Shown here: piece after piece, positions 19,443 to 27,442 of the stretch | Layout: every line of letters starts with the position of its first letter | How positions within the stretch are numbered: the stretch's first letter is position 1 | Assembly (NCBI GenBank): GCA_027076405.1 | Contig: JALTJN010000111.1 | Location: 13,788-77,787, forward strand | Length of the DNA: 64,000 bases | Direction of reading: 5' to 3' | DNA from: Chromatiales bacterium | GTDB lineage: Bacteria; Pseudomonadota; Gammaproteobacteria; UBA6429 | Made by a program: the position numbers and the translations under genes | Notes under the pieces: generated by a model | What the model was told of the DNA's origin: nothing | The model's database searches: none | The model's input: the letters and a program-made list of their open reading frames with translations, nothing else

Positions 19443-20948
19443 TTATTTTAATTTTAATTTGAAATTTATTTTTTCTAGTAAAAGTTGTTCTTGTCGCAGA
19501 TCGGCATGGGTCAAAGTATGTGATTCTAGCCAGTTTTCCGGAAAAATTATTTTAAGTGAGTTATTACCTGCTTTAAAAATCATTTTAGTAATAGGCACCT
19601 CACCATGACTACGGTGAAGAATAATTGCTATGCGCAGGATAATTGCAATTTTTTTTGCCTGCTCGATACTTTTTAACGGTAATGCATCAAATTGCGATAG
19701 ATTAAATTTTTGTCGATGATTGTATATTAGTATGGCCAGAAACTGCTGGTCCTGAATGGAGAAACCGGGCATATCAGAATTTTTTGCTAGATAAGCACCA
19801 TGCTTGTGATATCCCGCATGAGCAATAGTTAATCCAGTTTCATGCAGCATCGCGGCCCAGCGTAAAATATTTTTAAATTTGTTTTTTGTAATGCCCCAGT
19901 CTTTTGCTGTTTTTTTATAAATCGAGTTAGTCGTGACTGTAATATTTTCAACATGATCTGTTTGAATCGAGTACCGCTCCATCATTCTTTTTATGGTTAT
20001 TTCCCTTGTGTCTTCCTGATTTTTCCGACCAATTAAATCATAGAGTAAGCCTTCACGTAGTGCGCCATCAGAAATTTCGATTTCTGTAATGTTTAAAGAT
20101 TTGATAATGGCATTTAAAACAACAAAACCACCAATGAAAACCGGGTGACGTTCCTGACTTAAACCATTAAGTTTAATGTTATCAATAGTTTTTGCAGCAA
20201 TGAGATGTTTTTTTATTTGCTGCATGGCTTTATTAGTAATTTTATAATCTTCTGCCAAATTTTCTTCGCGGATTACATTTGCAATAGAACGTATACTGCC
20301 GGATGTACCGATAACCTGTTTCCACCCTAATCGAGCAAAAGGAAAAGAAATTCTTTCAAGTTCCTGACGGGCAAAAATATCGGCTTTTTTAAATTGTTTT
20401 TTATTAATAGCGCCGTCATAAAAAAATCGTTTAGTCATACTCACGCAACCCATAAAAAGGCTTTCCATCAGTATCGGGTTAAAGTTTGAGCCAATAATAG
20501 TTTCAGTACTGCCTCCGCCAATATCGATTACCAGACGTTTTTTATCAGTGCTTGTTGCCAGCGTATGTGAAACACCAAGGTAAACGAGTCGGGCTTCTTC
20601 GATACCGGAAATAATATGGATGGAATGGCCTAATTTTTTTTGTGCAAGTTGAATAAAGTGAGCAGAGTTTTTAGCTTTGCGTAGGGTATTTGTGCCAACA
20701 ACACGAATATTTTCTGGACGAACATCTTGCAGGCGTTGCCCGAATCGTTCAAGACAGTCCAGAGCCTTTTGCTGAGCACTTTCGATTAAATTATTTTCAT
20801 CATCAAGCCCTGCGCCAAGCCGAACCATTTCTTTTATCCGGTCAATAATTTGCAGACTACCATCATCAGAAATCTGGGCGACAATCATATGAAAGCTATT
20901 AGAACCGAGATCTACCGCAGCAAGTATATTGTTTTCTGTAGATAGCAT
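19443..20948 (-). CDS. ppx: Exopolyphosphatase (Ppx/GppA family)
   Basis: A 501-residue phosphatase of the ASKHA fold. AAVDLGSNSFHMIVAQ gives the first phosphate loop and VIDIGGGSTETIIG the second, and the C-terminal HD-like domain has LHETG. It hydrolyses terminal phosphates of polyphosphate; pppGpp hydrolysis (GppA) is the alternative, but the N-terminal pattern is closer to Ppx. Starting at ATG 20948 removes a non-homologous hydrophobic lead of 15 residues. Convergent with ppk1 and divergent from aroE. Confidence 0.92.
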   Translation of the reverse strand: MLSTENNILAAVDLGSNSFHMIVAQISDDGSLQIIDRIKEMVRLGAGLDDENNLIESAQQKALDCLERFGQRLQDVRPENIRVVGTNTLRKAKNSAHFIQLAQKKLGHSIHIISGIEEARLVYLGVSHTLATSTDKKRLVIDIGGGSTETIIGSNFNPILMESLFMGCVSMTKRFFYDGAINKKQFKKADIFARQELERISFPFARLGWKQVIGTSGSIRSIANVIREENLAEDYKITNKAMQQIKKHLIAAKTIDNIKLNGLSQERHPVFIGGFVVLNAIIKSLNITEIEISDGALREGLLYDLIGRKNQEDTREITIKRMMERYSIQTDHVENITVTTNSIYKKTAKDWGITKNKFKNILRWAAMLHETGLTIAHAGYHKHGAYLAKNSDMPGFSIQDQQFLAILIYNHRQKFNLSQFDALPLKSIEQAKKIAIILRIAIILHRSHGEVPITKMIFKAGNNSLKIIFPENWLESHTLTHADLRQEQLLLEKINFKLKLK

Positions 20949-21028
20949 TTTATAATGTATAATTGTTTTAGTTGCTATAAAGTATAGTAGCATTAGGTTT
21001 TATAATAAATAATTTAGGTTAATAGATA

Positions 21029-21877
21029 ATGGATCTTTTTGATTTTGGCAAAAAAGTAGAAGATTATGCCGTAATGGGTAATCCAATTTCGCATAGCAAA
21101 TCGCCCTCTATTCATACTCTTTTTGCAGAAGAAACTCAGCAATCCATTTTATACACCGCTATTCAGGTTGATTTGGGCGGGTTTAAGCAGGCTGTTGGTA
21201 ATTTTGTGGCATCAGGTGGTAAAGGTTTAAATATTACTGTGCCGTTTAAACAAGAAGCATGGGAGTTAGTTAACCAACGCAGTGAACGTGCAGAGCGTGC
21301 CGGTGCTGTAAATACGATCAAAATAGAAGATGATATATTATTTGGTGATAACACTGACGGTGTTGGATTAGTTAATGACTTAACGCTTAATCACGCCATT
21401 GAATTAAAAGACAAAAATATATTATTAATGGGGGCAGGCGGAGCAGCACGCGGTGTACTGATTCCTTTATTAAAACAAAATCCCGAGTTTTTATTTATTG
21501 CAAATCGTACGCCGGATAAAGCAAAAGATTTAGCAGATGATTTTTCTGACGCAGGAAATATTCGTGGTGGCGGTTATGACGCATTAATTGATTTAAAGTT
21601 TGATGTTGTCATCAATGCTACCGCTGCCAGTTTGCAAGGTGATTTACCTCCGTTACCCGATACATTATTAAATGAGAACGCCAGTTGTTATGACATGATG
21701 TACAGCGCAAAGCCAACACCTTTTATGCAATGGGCTGATGAATATAATGCAATAAATGTATTAGATGGCTTAGGTATGCTGGTTGAACAAGCGGCAGAAT
21801 CTTTTTATATCTGGCGTGGTGTTAAACCGGAAACCACAACGGTTATTGAAAAATTAAGAAAAGAGTTGCAAGCTTAA
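21029..21877 (+). CDS. aroE: Shikimate dehydrogenase (NADP+)
   Basis: A 282-residue enzyme of the aromatic amino acid pathway. Motifs: SHSKSPSIH (substrate), NITVPFK with the catalytic lysine, GDNTDG, GAGGAARG (NADP loop) and NRTPDKA. The C-terminal end SFYIWRGVKPETTTV is conserved. The last 85 bases have a diverged duplicate 2.1 kb downstream (24000-24090), showing that DNA has been inserted at, or duplicated around, this gene end. Confidence 0.97.
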   Translation: MDLFDFGKKVEDYAVMGNPISHSKSPSIHTLFAEETQQSILYTAIQVDLGGFKQAVGNFVASGGKGLNITVPFKQEAWELVNQRSERAERAGAVNTIKIEDDILFGDNTDGVGLVNDLTLNHAIELKDKNILLMGAGGAARGVLIPLLKQNPEFLFIANRTPDKAKDLADDFSDAGNIRGGGYDALIDLKFDVVINATAASLQGDLPPLPDTLLNENASCYDMMYSAKPTPFMQWADEYNAINVLDGLGMLVEQAAESFYIWRGVKPETTTVIEKLRKELQA

Positions 21878-21913
21878 ATTAAAACATGTTTGTTTAATAC
21901 TAATTGGACTCTT

Positions 21914-22018
21914 TCAGCCTTGATCTTGCATTAAGCGTTCAATGCGTTTTTTACCAACAGCAACACCTTGTTGTTTAAGGGTTTGATGAGTCCAAATCGT
22001 TCTGGTATCCCTCCGCAA
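21914..22018 (-). pseudogene. IS3-family transposase (OrfB) remnant
   Basis: Read on the minus strand, a 34-codon frame gives TLKQQGVAVGKKRIERLMQD, which matches the HTH_21 region of IS3-group OrfB transposases (a typical form is LRRQGIRVGRKRVARLMR). The rest of the transposase and the terminal repeats are missing. It sits between aroE and the cassettes, marking an old mobile-element visit. Confidence 0.65.
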
Positions 22019-22221
22019 TAAACTGTTGCCACTTTTTTAAGTTGCTTTATTTTATTGAGTTATTTTTTATTTTTAGCTGTAGTAATGACCTTTTGTTTGC
22101 AACCAGTTTACCTTCACGAAACTCCTTTCACCAACGCGACAATATAAAAGGATGTATATCTAAAGTTGAAGCGACATCTTTAGTTAGATTGAAGTGTCTA
22201 CTTTATCGGGGAAGTACAGAA

Positions 22222-22244
22222 TGAACTGGAGCGCCTTGTTAGCA
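22222..22244 (-). other. Partial attC site
   Basis: On the minus strand TGCTAACAAGGCGCTCCAGT begins 7 bases after the stop of the DUF2059-like gene and matches the conserved 5' side of attC (compare GCCTAACAAGGCGCTCAAGT of the complete site next door). A matching 3' side is not convincing, although GCGTTGG at about 22136-22130 is a candidate, so the site is probably truncated. Confidence 0.6.
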
Positions 22245-22250
22245 CTGAAA

Positions 22251-22697
22251 TTACCTGATTCCATGTTTATAAAGTAAATGACCAACCTCTTCATTTAACC
22301 AAATGTTAGTTCTTGTTCCAGCTTCATTAAACAGAGGATCAGTTACATTATTTAGCTTCAGAAGTTTCAAACCTAACTCTGATTCCATGAATTTAAAAAT
22401 TTCATTTAAATCATTTTTACTTATGTTATTTCTAACAATAGATATGCTCTCATTTAATATTTTTTTATTATATGTATCAAGTGTTTTTATGAATTTTGGA
22501 TCTTTATAAAAGTTATCATCTAATTTCGGATAGCTTTTTTTAAGAACTTTAATATATGACTGTGAATATCCTTTTAATAATTCAATTGTGTTAGTAGCTT
22601 CAAAGTACTTTATAACATCTTCTCTTGACGGCCTTTCAAAAGCGCACACATTAAAAGAGAGGGAAAATACAGCGATTGCGAGTAATAGTTTATTCAT
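22251..22697 (-). CDS. Cassette-encoded secreted protein, DUF2059-like
   Basis: A 148-residue protein with a clear signal peptide (cut near VCA|FE, residue 19). The mature part is helical, with a C-terminal segment (FKFMESELGLKLLKLN) like the DUF2059 family of periplasmic proteins of unknown role. GGGA lies seven bases before the ATG, just inside the cassette core site. It is flanked by attC sites on both sides, hence a gene cassette. Family assignment is tentative. Confidence 0.65.
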   Translation of the reverse strand: MNKLLLAIAVFSLSFNVCAFERPSREDVIKYFEATNTIELLKGYSQSYIKVLKKSYPKLDDNFYKDPKFIKTLDTYNKKILNESISIVRNNISKNDLNEIFKFMESELGLKLLKLNNVTDPLFNEAGTRTNIWLNEEVGHLLYKHGIR

Positions 22698-22707
22698 TGT
22701 TTTCCCG

Positions 22708-22781
22708 TGCTAACGTTTAAGCTAAGGGGCGGTTAAAAGGCTACAGCCTTTTTACCGTCCCACTTGAGCGCCTTGTTAGGC
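22708..22781 (-). other. attC recombination site (74 bp)
   Basis: Minus strand: GCCTAACAAGGCGCTCAAGT at the start, GGGACGG, a central hairpin (AAAAAGGCTGTAGCCTTTT), CCGCCCCTTAGCTTAAAC and the end GTTAGCA. The ends are the complementary simple sites RYYYAAC/GTTRRRY, with one departure at the last base. It lies 12 bp after the HEPN-like gene and 10 bp before the next start codon. Confidence 0.9.
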
Positions 22782-22793
22782 GCTTGTTGTACA

Positions 22794-23516
22794 TTATTGA
22801 AATTCTCCAAATTTCTTCGGAAACAGTTCAGAACTCTGACCAAAATCTTGAATAAAGTTTCTTGCAGTTGTAACCGCCCAATTAGCACAACCTGCACTCA
22901 TGCATTGCATTGCTAAAAAATTTGTACCAGCATCAACATTAGGAGCAGTTTCGAACTGGCCACGAAGGTTTTCTTCTAAAGACTCATCTCTTCGCTCTTC
23001 ATCCCATAATGGTTTGAAATGAATCAAATAGTTTCTATATCCGATTAATGTGCCGGCTAGCCTATATAGCTCTTCATTTTTATTTAGTCGTTGCTTACCT
23101 AATAGAATTAACGCTTTTCTATACTTATCTAGAGCTGATTTTCTTTCAAAACCACGTGTTTTTTTCTTTTTTCGGAAAAAGAATAAGAATGCTTCTTCTA
23201 TTTCACCACCCCAAAAGAATTCATTAAAATTATCAACAGAATCATTAAGTGGACCTGGTGTTAAGTAAAGCTCATTTATTAATGCTTCCATAGATGCTGC
23301 TGCTGAAATAATACAACTACTACAATAAATGCTTACCTCTTCAAAGTAGTTTCCAAATGGACCGCTCTTATTGGCTTCTTCTATTTCAATAACTTTGTTC
23401 GCAAAGTGATTGGCTGCATTGAAATGAGTAAGTGCAAAATTGGAAATAACACGTCCCTGTCCTTTCATTATTGCGTTACTAGCAACCATGTGAGCTTGAC
23501 CTTGTATAGTTTCCAA
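22794..23516 (-). CDS. Cassette-encoded helical protein with HEPN-like motif
   Basis: A 240-residue protein, predicted nearly all alpha-helical and without a signal peptide. A conserved-looking helix SAAASMEALINELYL (about 71-85) and the sequence YRNYLIHFKP (160-169) are typical of HEPN-fold proteins; R161-x4-H166 fits the RNase motif R-x4-6-H. HEPN proteins often act in toxin-antitoxin or antiviral systems. The start is TTG at 23516 with AGGAG close by; an in-frame ATG at 23489 is the alternative. No obvious antitoxin (MNT) partner is adjacent. The function is inferred from the motif only. Confidence 0.65.
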   Translation of the reverse strand: METIQGQAHMVASNAIMKGQGRVISNFALTHFNAANHFANKVIEIEEANKSGPFGNYFEEVSIYCSSCIISAAASMEALINELYLTPGPLNDSVDNFNEFFWGGEIEEAFLFFFRKKKKTRGFERKSALDKYRKALILLGKQRLNKNEELYRLAGTLIGYRNYLIHFKPLWDEERRDESLEENLRGQFETAPNVDAGTNFLAMQCMSAGCANWAVTTARNFIQDFGQSSELFPKKFGEFQ

Positions 23517-23544
23517 ATTTACTCCTATGCGCCTAACAGTTATT

Positions 23545-23586
23545 TAGACAGATTCTGTAATTTTCCAGATATAGACAGAATCTGTA
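23545..23586. repeat. Two 15-bp direct repeats upstream of the first cassette
   Basis: TAGACAGATTCTGTA at 23545-23559 and TAGACAGAATCTGTA at 23572-23586 differ at one base and are 27 bp apart. Each is itself near-palindromic (ACAGA-N-TCTGT). They sit eight bases outside the first cassette core site (23531-23537), where an attI site or promoter operator would lie. Confidence 0.6.
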
Positions 23587-23589
23587 TAT

Positions 23590-23999
23590 TATATTTGTTT
23601 TTTTTGTTTTATTTTCCATAATCCTAGCAGGCTCAGGATGAGTTGATGAGTATATCTTGATTGTTGAGGATGTTATGAAGGATTGTTTTATTTCCGCTTC
23701 AGGAGAAATTGATAAGAAAAACAAAATATTATGGAGCTAAGACTGCTGCGGCACGTTGGTATGTTCGGGATGTGAAATTTATATCAACCTCATTTGTGGA
23801 GAAATATTTTGAGTGCAAAGGCAGAAATAGATGCGTAGAAGCATGACATTTTGTGTAGGTAATGACCGTGATTAAAATACTTTTTACCAATTTGGTGCAC
23901 GTGAGTTAGGCTGAGGATCTTCCCTGGGAAGAATGGATCTTGGTTACCAAATTCGGAATCAAGGGGCTCAGTCTCGTTGATACAGGGTCTGAATATAAT
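23590..23999. other. Gene-poor stretch between cassettes and aroE remnant
   Basis: No intact gene. A short plus-strand frame from about 23913 reads EDLPWEEWILVTKFGIKGL and onward to VEAGG; it looks coding-like but has no start and runs into the aroE remnant in another frame. I do not recognise it; it may be a fragment of a lost gene. No integron integrase fragment was recognised on either strand. Confidence 0.5.
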
Positions 24000-24090
24000 C
24001 GTGCTGTTGAAGCAGGTGGCATAATCTTTTTATATCTGGCGTGGTGTTACATCAGAAACCCCAACTGTTATTAAAAAGCTAAGAAAAAAA
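24000..24090 (+). pseudogene. Remnant of the aroE 3' end
   Basis: CTTTTTATATCTGGCGTGGT and its surroundings repeat the last 85 bases of aroE. Translated, SFYIWRGVTSETPTVIKKLR compares with SFYIWRGVKPETTTVIEKLR in the intact gene. The first 28 bases of the core differ at one position and the rest at roughly a quarter. An in-frame stop (TAA at 24022-24024) and a one-base shift upstream show it is dead. It abuts the 3' end of the ABC permease gene, which probably was the original aroE neighbour. Confidence 0.85.
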
Positions 24091-24091
24091 T

Positions 24092-24865
24092 TCAGCCCTG
24101 AATTAACTTCGCTTTTTGCCAGCTTACTTTCCATCTCGCCGCAACAATAGAAACCATAGCCAGTGTATATACAATCACGGCACCTGCAGGTAAATCCAGT
24201 ACTGCTGCAAGTATTAATCCAAGTACATAAGCAATAATGCCAATAATATAACCGGTTACGAGCGTTCTGTTTTGTTGTTGCCTTGTTGCCAGTGCCGGCA
24301 AAATTAAACTGGCAAAAACCAGATACACACCAACTAACTGCACGGATACGGTTATTGTTAAAGCAAATAAAATATAAAAGGTTAAGGATGAATGCTGTTT
24401 TATGCCAAACCACAAAGACAGTATCAGTGCATAAACAATGGCAACCGGAATTAACTGCGAATAACTTACCCAAAGTATTTGTCCAACCAGTAATTCTTTT
24501 AGTTGTTCACCTCCATGCGGGTTGCTTGATAATAATAATATACTGCCACTCGAGGCCAATACAAACATACTACCGATCAAGGCCTCTTGTATATCTGGCC
24601 AATGTTTTTCGCAAGCATACAATATCACTACGCCTATAATGGCAGCTGTCATGGCAATTATTTGTACTTGCCAACCACCCGGCTCCCACTGAAAACTGTG
24701 TGCAACAATAATGCCTAGTCCTGCAAACTGGGCTACAGCGAGGTCAAGAAAAATAATACCTCTTGCCAGTACACGTTGCCCGAGGGGAAAATGAGTTAAA
24801 GTTATTAACAACCCGGCAAGGGCTGCTGGTCCAAGGATACTAAAATCAGTTACTGACCAGTTCAT
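24092..24865 (-). CDS. Zinc/manganese-type ABC transporter permease
   Basis: A 257-residue inner-membrane protein of the ABC-3 (ZnuB) family with about eight spans and the family motif region ARGIIFLDLAVAQFAGLG. Its start overlaps the binding-protein gene by four bases (ATGA-type), so they form one operon. The 3' end abuts the aroE remnant. The ATPase subunit normally required (ZnuC) is not found in this locus. Confidence 0.9.
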   Translation of the reverse strand: MNWSVTDFSILGPAALAGLLITLTHFPLGQRVLARGIIFLDLAVAQFAGLGIIVAHSFQWEPGGWQVQIIAMTAAIIGVVILYACEKHWPDIQEALIGSMFVLASSGSILLLSSNPHGGEQLKELLVGQILWVSYSQLIPVAIVYALILSLWFGIKQHSSLTFYILFALTITVSVQLVGVYLVFASLILPALATRQQQNRTLVTGYIIGIIAYVLGLILAAVLDLPAGAVIVYTLAMVSIVAARWKVSWQKAKLIQG

Positions 24866-25764
24866 TGTGTGTTACCTGTCAAACGTTGAATAATGACATT
24901 AAAAAAGCCAAATAAATCATCTGCTTTATCTGCACCACCCACTGTAAAAGGTAGTTGTACTGCGGGTAAATTACTTAATTGTGAAAAGCGTTTTGCCGCA
25001 CGTGGATTTTGATAAGATGAATAGAGAATAAATTTTGCAGGCGTAGTTTTAAGTTTGCTCTTTAAACGGACTAAATGACTTGCTGTTGTTGGCAAGCCAG
25101 GTTTTGGCTCTAACGTTCCAACCAGCTTTATATTTAACCAGTGAAATAAATAGACCCAGTCTTTATGATGCGAAACCATACCCGTACCACTCAAAACTTC
25201 AGCCTGTTTTTTCCATTGTACAATCGCGGCTTGCCATTTTTTTAAAAAGTCGGCCAGATATTGTTGATATTGATTTGTTCCTTGTGGATCAATTGCTATT
25301 AATCTTTGACTCAATGCATTGGCAATGGTTGTGATGTTTCGCGGATCAAGATGAACATGCGGGTTACCCGCTGCATGAACGTCACCCATCGATCTGTCAA
25401 CGCTTATGGGTATTTCAAGTTTTTTAACAAAATCAGAAGCGGTAAAATACCCTGGCTGATTTTCTTGTACCTTGTCATTGCCTGCCTGACGTAACAGTAA
25501 TGGTAACCAGCCAATTTCAAGATCAGCACCGGTACATATTACAAGATCGGCATGTCGCACTTTTGCAATCAGGCTTGGACGTGCTTCTATATGATGCGGA
25601 TCCTGATAAGCAGTCGTTGCTGAATAAGCATTTACACGCTCATGCCCTAATTCAGCAACCAGTGACTTCCATTCCGGTTCACAACTAAATACATTTAAAG
25701 CGGCATATACAGGTTGCGTAATAAAAACCAGGCTGAATAAAAATAGTAAAATCGTTTTTTTCAT
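24862..25764 (-). CDS. Zinc/manganese-type ABC transporter substrate-binding protein
   Basis: A 300-residue cluster A-I metal-binding protein. Signal peptide MKKTILLFLFSLVFITQPVYA, then FSCEPEWKSLVAELG. Metal-binding candidates are His58 (DPHHIE), His136 and His138 (NPHVHLD), and a later His in MVSHKDW. The His-rich loop of many ZnuA proteins is absent. ATG 25764 is chosen for its signal peptide and the GGGGACGG upstream. The neighbours (porin, small His/Cys protein) suggest zinc uptake under Zur, though no clean Zur site was found. Confidence 0.88.
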   Translation of the reverse strand: MKKTILLFLFSLVFITQPVYAALNVFSCEPEWKSLVAELGHERVNAYSATTAYQDPHHIEARPSLIAKVRHADLVICTGADLEIGWLPLLLRQAGNDKVQENQPGYFTASDFVKKLEIPISVDRSMGDVHAAGNPHVHLDPRNITTIANALSQRLIAIDPQGTNQYQQYLADFLKKWQAAIVQWKKQAEVLSGTGMVSHHKDWVYLFHWLNIKLVGTLEPKPGLPTTASHLVRLKSKLKTTPAKFILYSSYQNPRAAKRFSQLSNLPAVQLPFTVGGADKADDLFGFFNVIIQRLTGNTQ

Positions 25765-25777
25765 TTTTACCGTCCCC

Positions 25778-26980
25778 TTAAAATGTATGTGCGCCATGCG
25801 AACCCAGGCTCATAATATATTGAACAAAAAACAGGGTGTCCGATTTCTGGTATGAATCATCTTTTTCAATTTGAAAGCGTATGCGACTGAATTCACTGCG
25901 TGAATAATCAAGCATCAGAGTGGTTCTTTTTGGAGAAAATCCATTGGATATCAAACCGGCCTTATTTAAAACAGTGTTATTTGAACCACTGTTACTAGAG
26001 CCTAATTGATCATAACGTAAACCTAGTCTCCAGCGCGGCATATACTGATAAGCAGCTTGGACATACCAGCCGTGCTGACTTCCATTATAGGTGCTGGTTT
26101 GTAAAGGACTCGTTGTTTTAATGCTAACGTTTCCATTTTCACTGCGCTCAAAATATTCTGCTTGAACTTTTAAATTGCGATCATGTGGATTACCATGCGG
26201 GGACCACTTCCAGATAAAATCAAGGCCGGTCACTTTATTACGACCAGTATAGGATGGAACTTCGGTACTACTGTTATCTGTTGCATTAAAGCCTTTGCGG
26301 CTACTAATATCTGCAACTCGATGCGACATGCCGGCTTGCCAACTATGACTATCACCAACATCACCACCCCACTTGGCAAAAATTGTCTTTACACCTATGC
26401 CACTATTGTTTGTGCCGCCACCCGGAAATTTTTCACCTCGTGTTGCTTCGGCACCGAGTTTGAAATACAGGTCTGTTGGTGCAACCCAGCTTACCTGTAC
26501 ACCATCATCAATAATTTGATCTCCAAACATACCACGATAAACCAATGGCGCATCAGCAAAATCCCATGCATGCCCATGGCGTGAATTCAAATAACCTATT
26601 CCGGAAAAAAACCGTCCAAATTTTACGTTGAAGCCATTTCCCAGGCCCATTGTTTCAATATAGGCTTCTTCCAGCTCAACTTCTGTTGTTCCTTCATGAT
26701 CGGCAATAGCCGTTGTAAACTTGCCATAAAACAAATCATCAACATTGGCGCTCATTGCCAGTTCGTTATGACCAACATAAAAACCCTGCTTGCCACGGGT
26801 TGCCTCGCCACCGAGCATAAAACCCGGTAGAGCATAATCAGATGTATTACTGTAACTGCCATAACCACCGGCCAGAATTAAACTGATGTCCGGGTTAAAG
26901 CTCGTTGAATTGTTTGCACACACTGTACTACTTATTAAACTCAGTGCGAGCGCACTGAATCCTGTTTTATTAAAAACCAT
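25778..26980 (-). CDS. Outer-membrane beta-barrel (porin-like) protein of the zinc locus
   Basis: A 400-residue protein with a signal peptide (MVFNKTGFSALALSLISSTVCA) and alternating amphipathic strands ending in an aromatic residue (GSHGAHTF), as in outer-membrane barrels. It resembles porin-like proteins encoded next to ZnuA/ZnuB in other proteobacteria, presumably giving metal passage across the outer membrane. The ATG at 26980 has GGAG eight bases upstream. It lies 13 bp ahead of the binding-protein gene, same operon. Confidence 0.75.
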   Translation of the reverse strand: MVFNKTGFSALALSLISSTVCANNSTSFNPDISLILAGGYGSYSNTSDYALPGFMLGGEATRGKQGFYVGHNELAMSANVDDLFYGKFTTAIADHEGTTEVELEEAYIETMGLGNGFNVKFGRFFSGIGYLNSRHGHAWDFADAPLVYRGMFGDQIIDDGVQVSWVAPTDLYFKLGAEATRGEKFPGGGTNNSGIGVKTIFAKWGGDVGDSHSWQAGMSHRVADISSRKGFNATDNSSTEVPSYTGRNKVTGLDFIWKWSPHGNPHDRNLKVQAEYFERSENGNVSIKTTSPLQTSTYNGSQHGWYVQAAYQYMPRWRLGLRYDQLGSSNSGSNNTVLNKAGLISNGFSPKRTTLMLDYSRSEFSRIRFQIEKDDSYQKSDTLFFVQYIMSLGSHGAHTF

Positions 26981-27046
26981 AATATTATCTCCAAAACACA
27001 ACATGCAGCCTTTCAACAAAAGGGTGCTAAAAATGAAAACGGGTGT

Positions 27047-27313
27047 TTAGAGATAGAGTGGAGGGGCGCGAACGCTGTAAGGAATATATTGGGCCTGACT
27101 AACACCCGCTTGAATATCAACAGGTAAAGGTGTGAACCCTATTGTTAATGCTGCAAACGATGTTGTAGCTACAATAGCATGATCCTGATTACTGGCTACA
27201 ACACAAAGTTCACATAATTGTTTATTATCATGATGACTAGCCACATGCATTGTCAGAACAACCTGACTAAACAGGAGGACAAATGCCAATAATAATAAAC
27301 GTGTACGTTGCAT
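27047..27313 (-). CDS. Small secreted His/Cys protein (DUF2946-like)
   Basis: An 88-residue protein: an N-terminal hydrophobic signal or anchor (LLLLAFVLLFSQVVLTM), then HVASHHDNKQLCELC, a His/Cys cluster able to bind metal, and a second hydrophobic stretch. It resembles DUF2946-type small proteins that lie next to metal-uptake genes. It is the promoter-proximal gene of the zinc operon, 67 bp before the porin-like gene. Metal binding is inferred from the residues alone. Confidence 0.65.
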   Translation of the reverse strand: MQRTRLLLLAFVLLFSQVVLTMHVASHHDNKQLCELCVVASNQDHAIVATTSFAALTIGFTPLPVDIQAGVSQAQYIPYSVRAPPLYL

Positions 27314-27442
27314 TTCCAGTATATAACCTTTGAATTAACGGAGGCCAAAACAATGTATCTGCTAATATACTACACTATATAATAAGTTATTTGTGATTAA
27401 TTATTATTAAAAATTAATTGGTTGTTGGATTATGAACAGACC

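Larger units (their letters stand above)
22222..23537 (-). mobile_element. Integron-type gene cassette pair
   Basis: Two cassettes read on the minus strand: core site GTTAGGC (23537-23531), HEPN-like gene, full attC (22708-22781), DUF2059-like gene, then a partial attC. Spacing between core sites and start codons is short, as in integron arrays. No integrase gene is seen nearby, so this may be a CALIN-type cluster or an off-site insertion. The segment lies between aroE and an aroE-end duplicate. Confidence 0.75.

Noticed and set aside
22042..22224. 60-residue plus-strand frame after aroE
   Set aside because: No family pattern, and it runs opposite to and across the partial attC; treated as non-coding.
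23545..23586. LexA box upstream of the first cassette
   Set aside because: CTGT and ACAG are present, but never with the eight-base spacing LexA needs.
23913..24060. Plus-strand coding-like frame (EDLPWEEWILVTKFGIKGL)
   Set aside because: No start codon or ribosome-binding site, and its 3' part overlaps the aroE remnant in another frame; at most a gene fragment.
27314..27442. Possible Zur operator ahead of the zinc operon (AATGTATCTGCTAATATACT region)
   Set aside because: The ends are only weakly inverted and the match to the Zur palindrome is poor; not strong enough to list.
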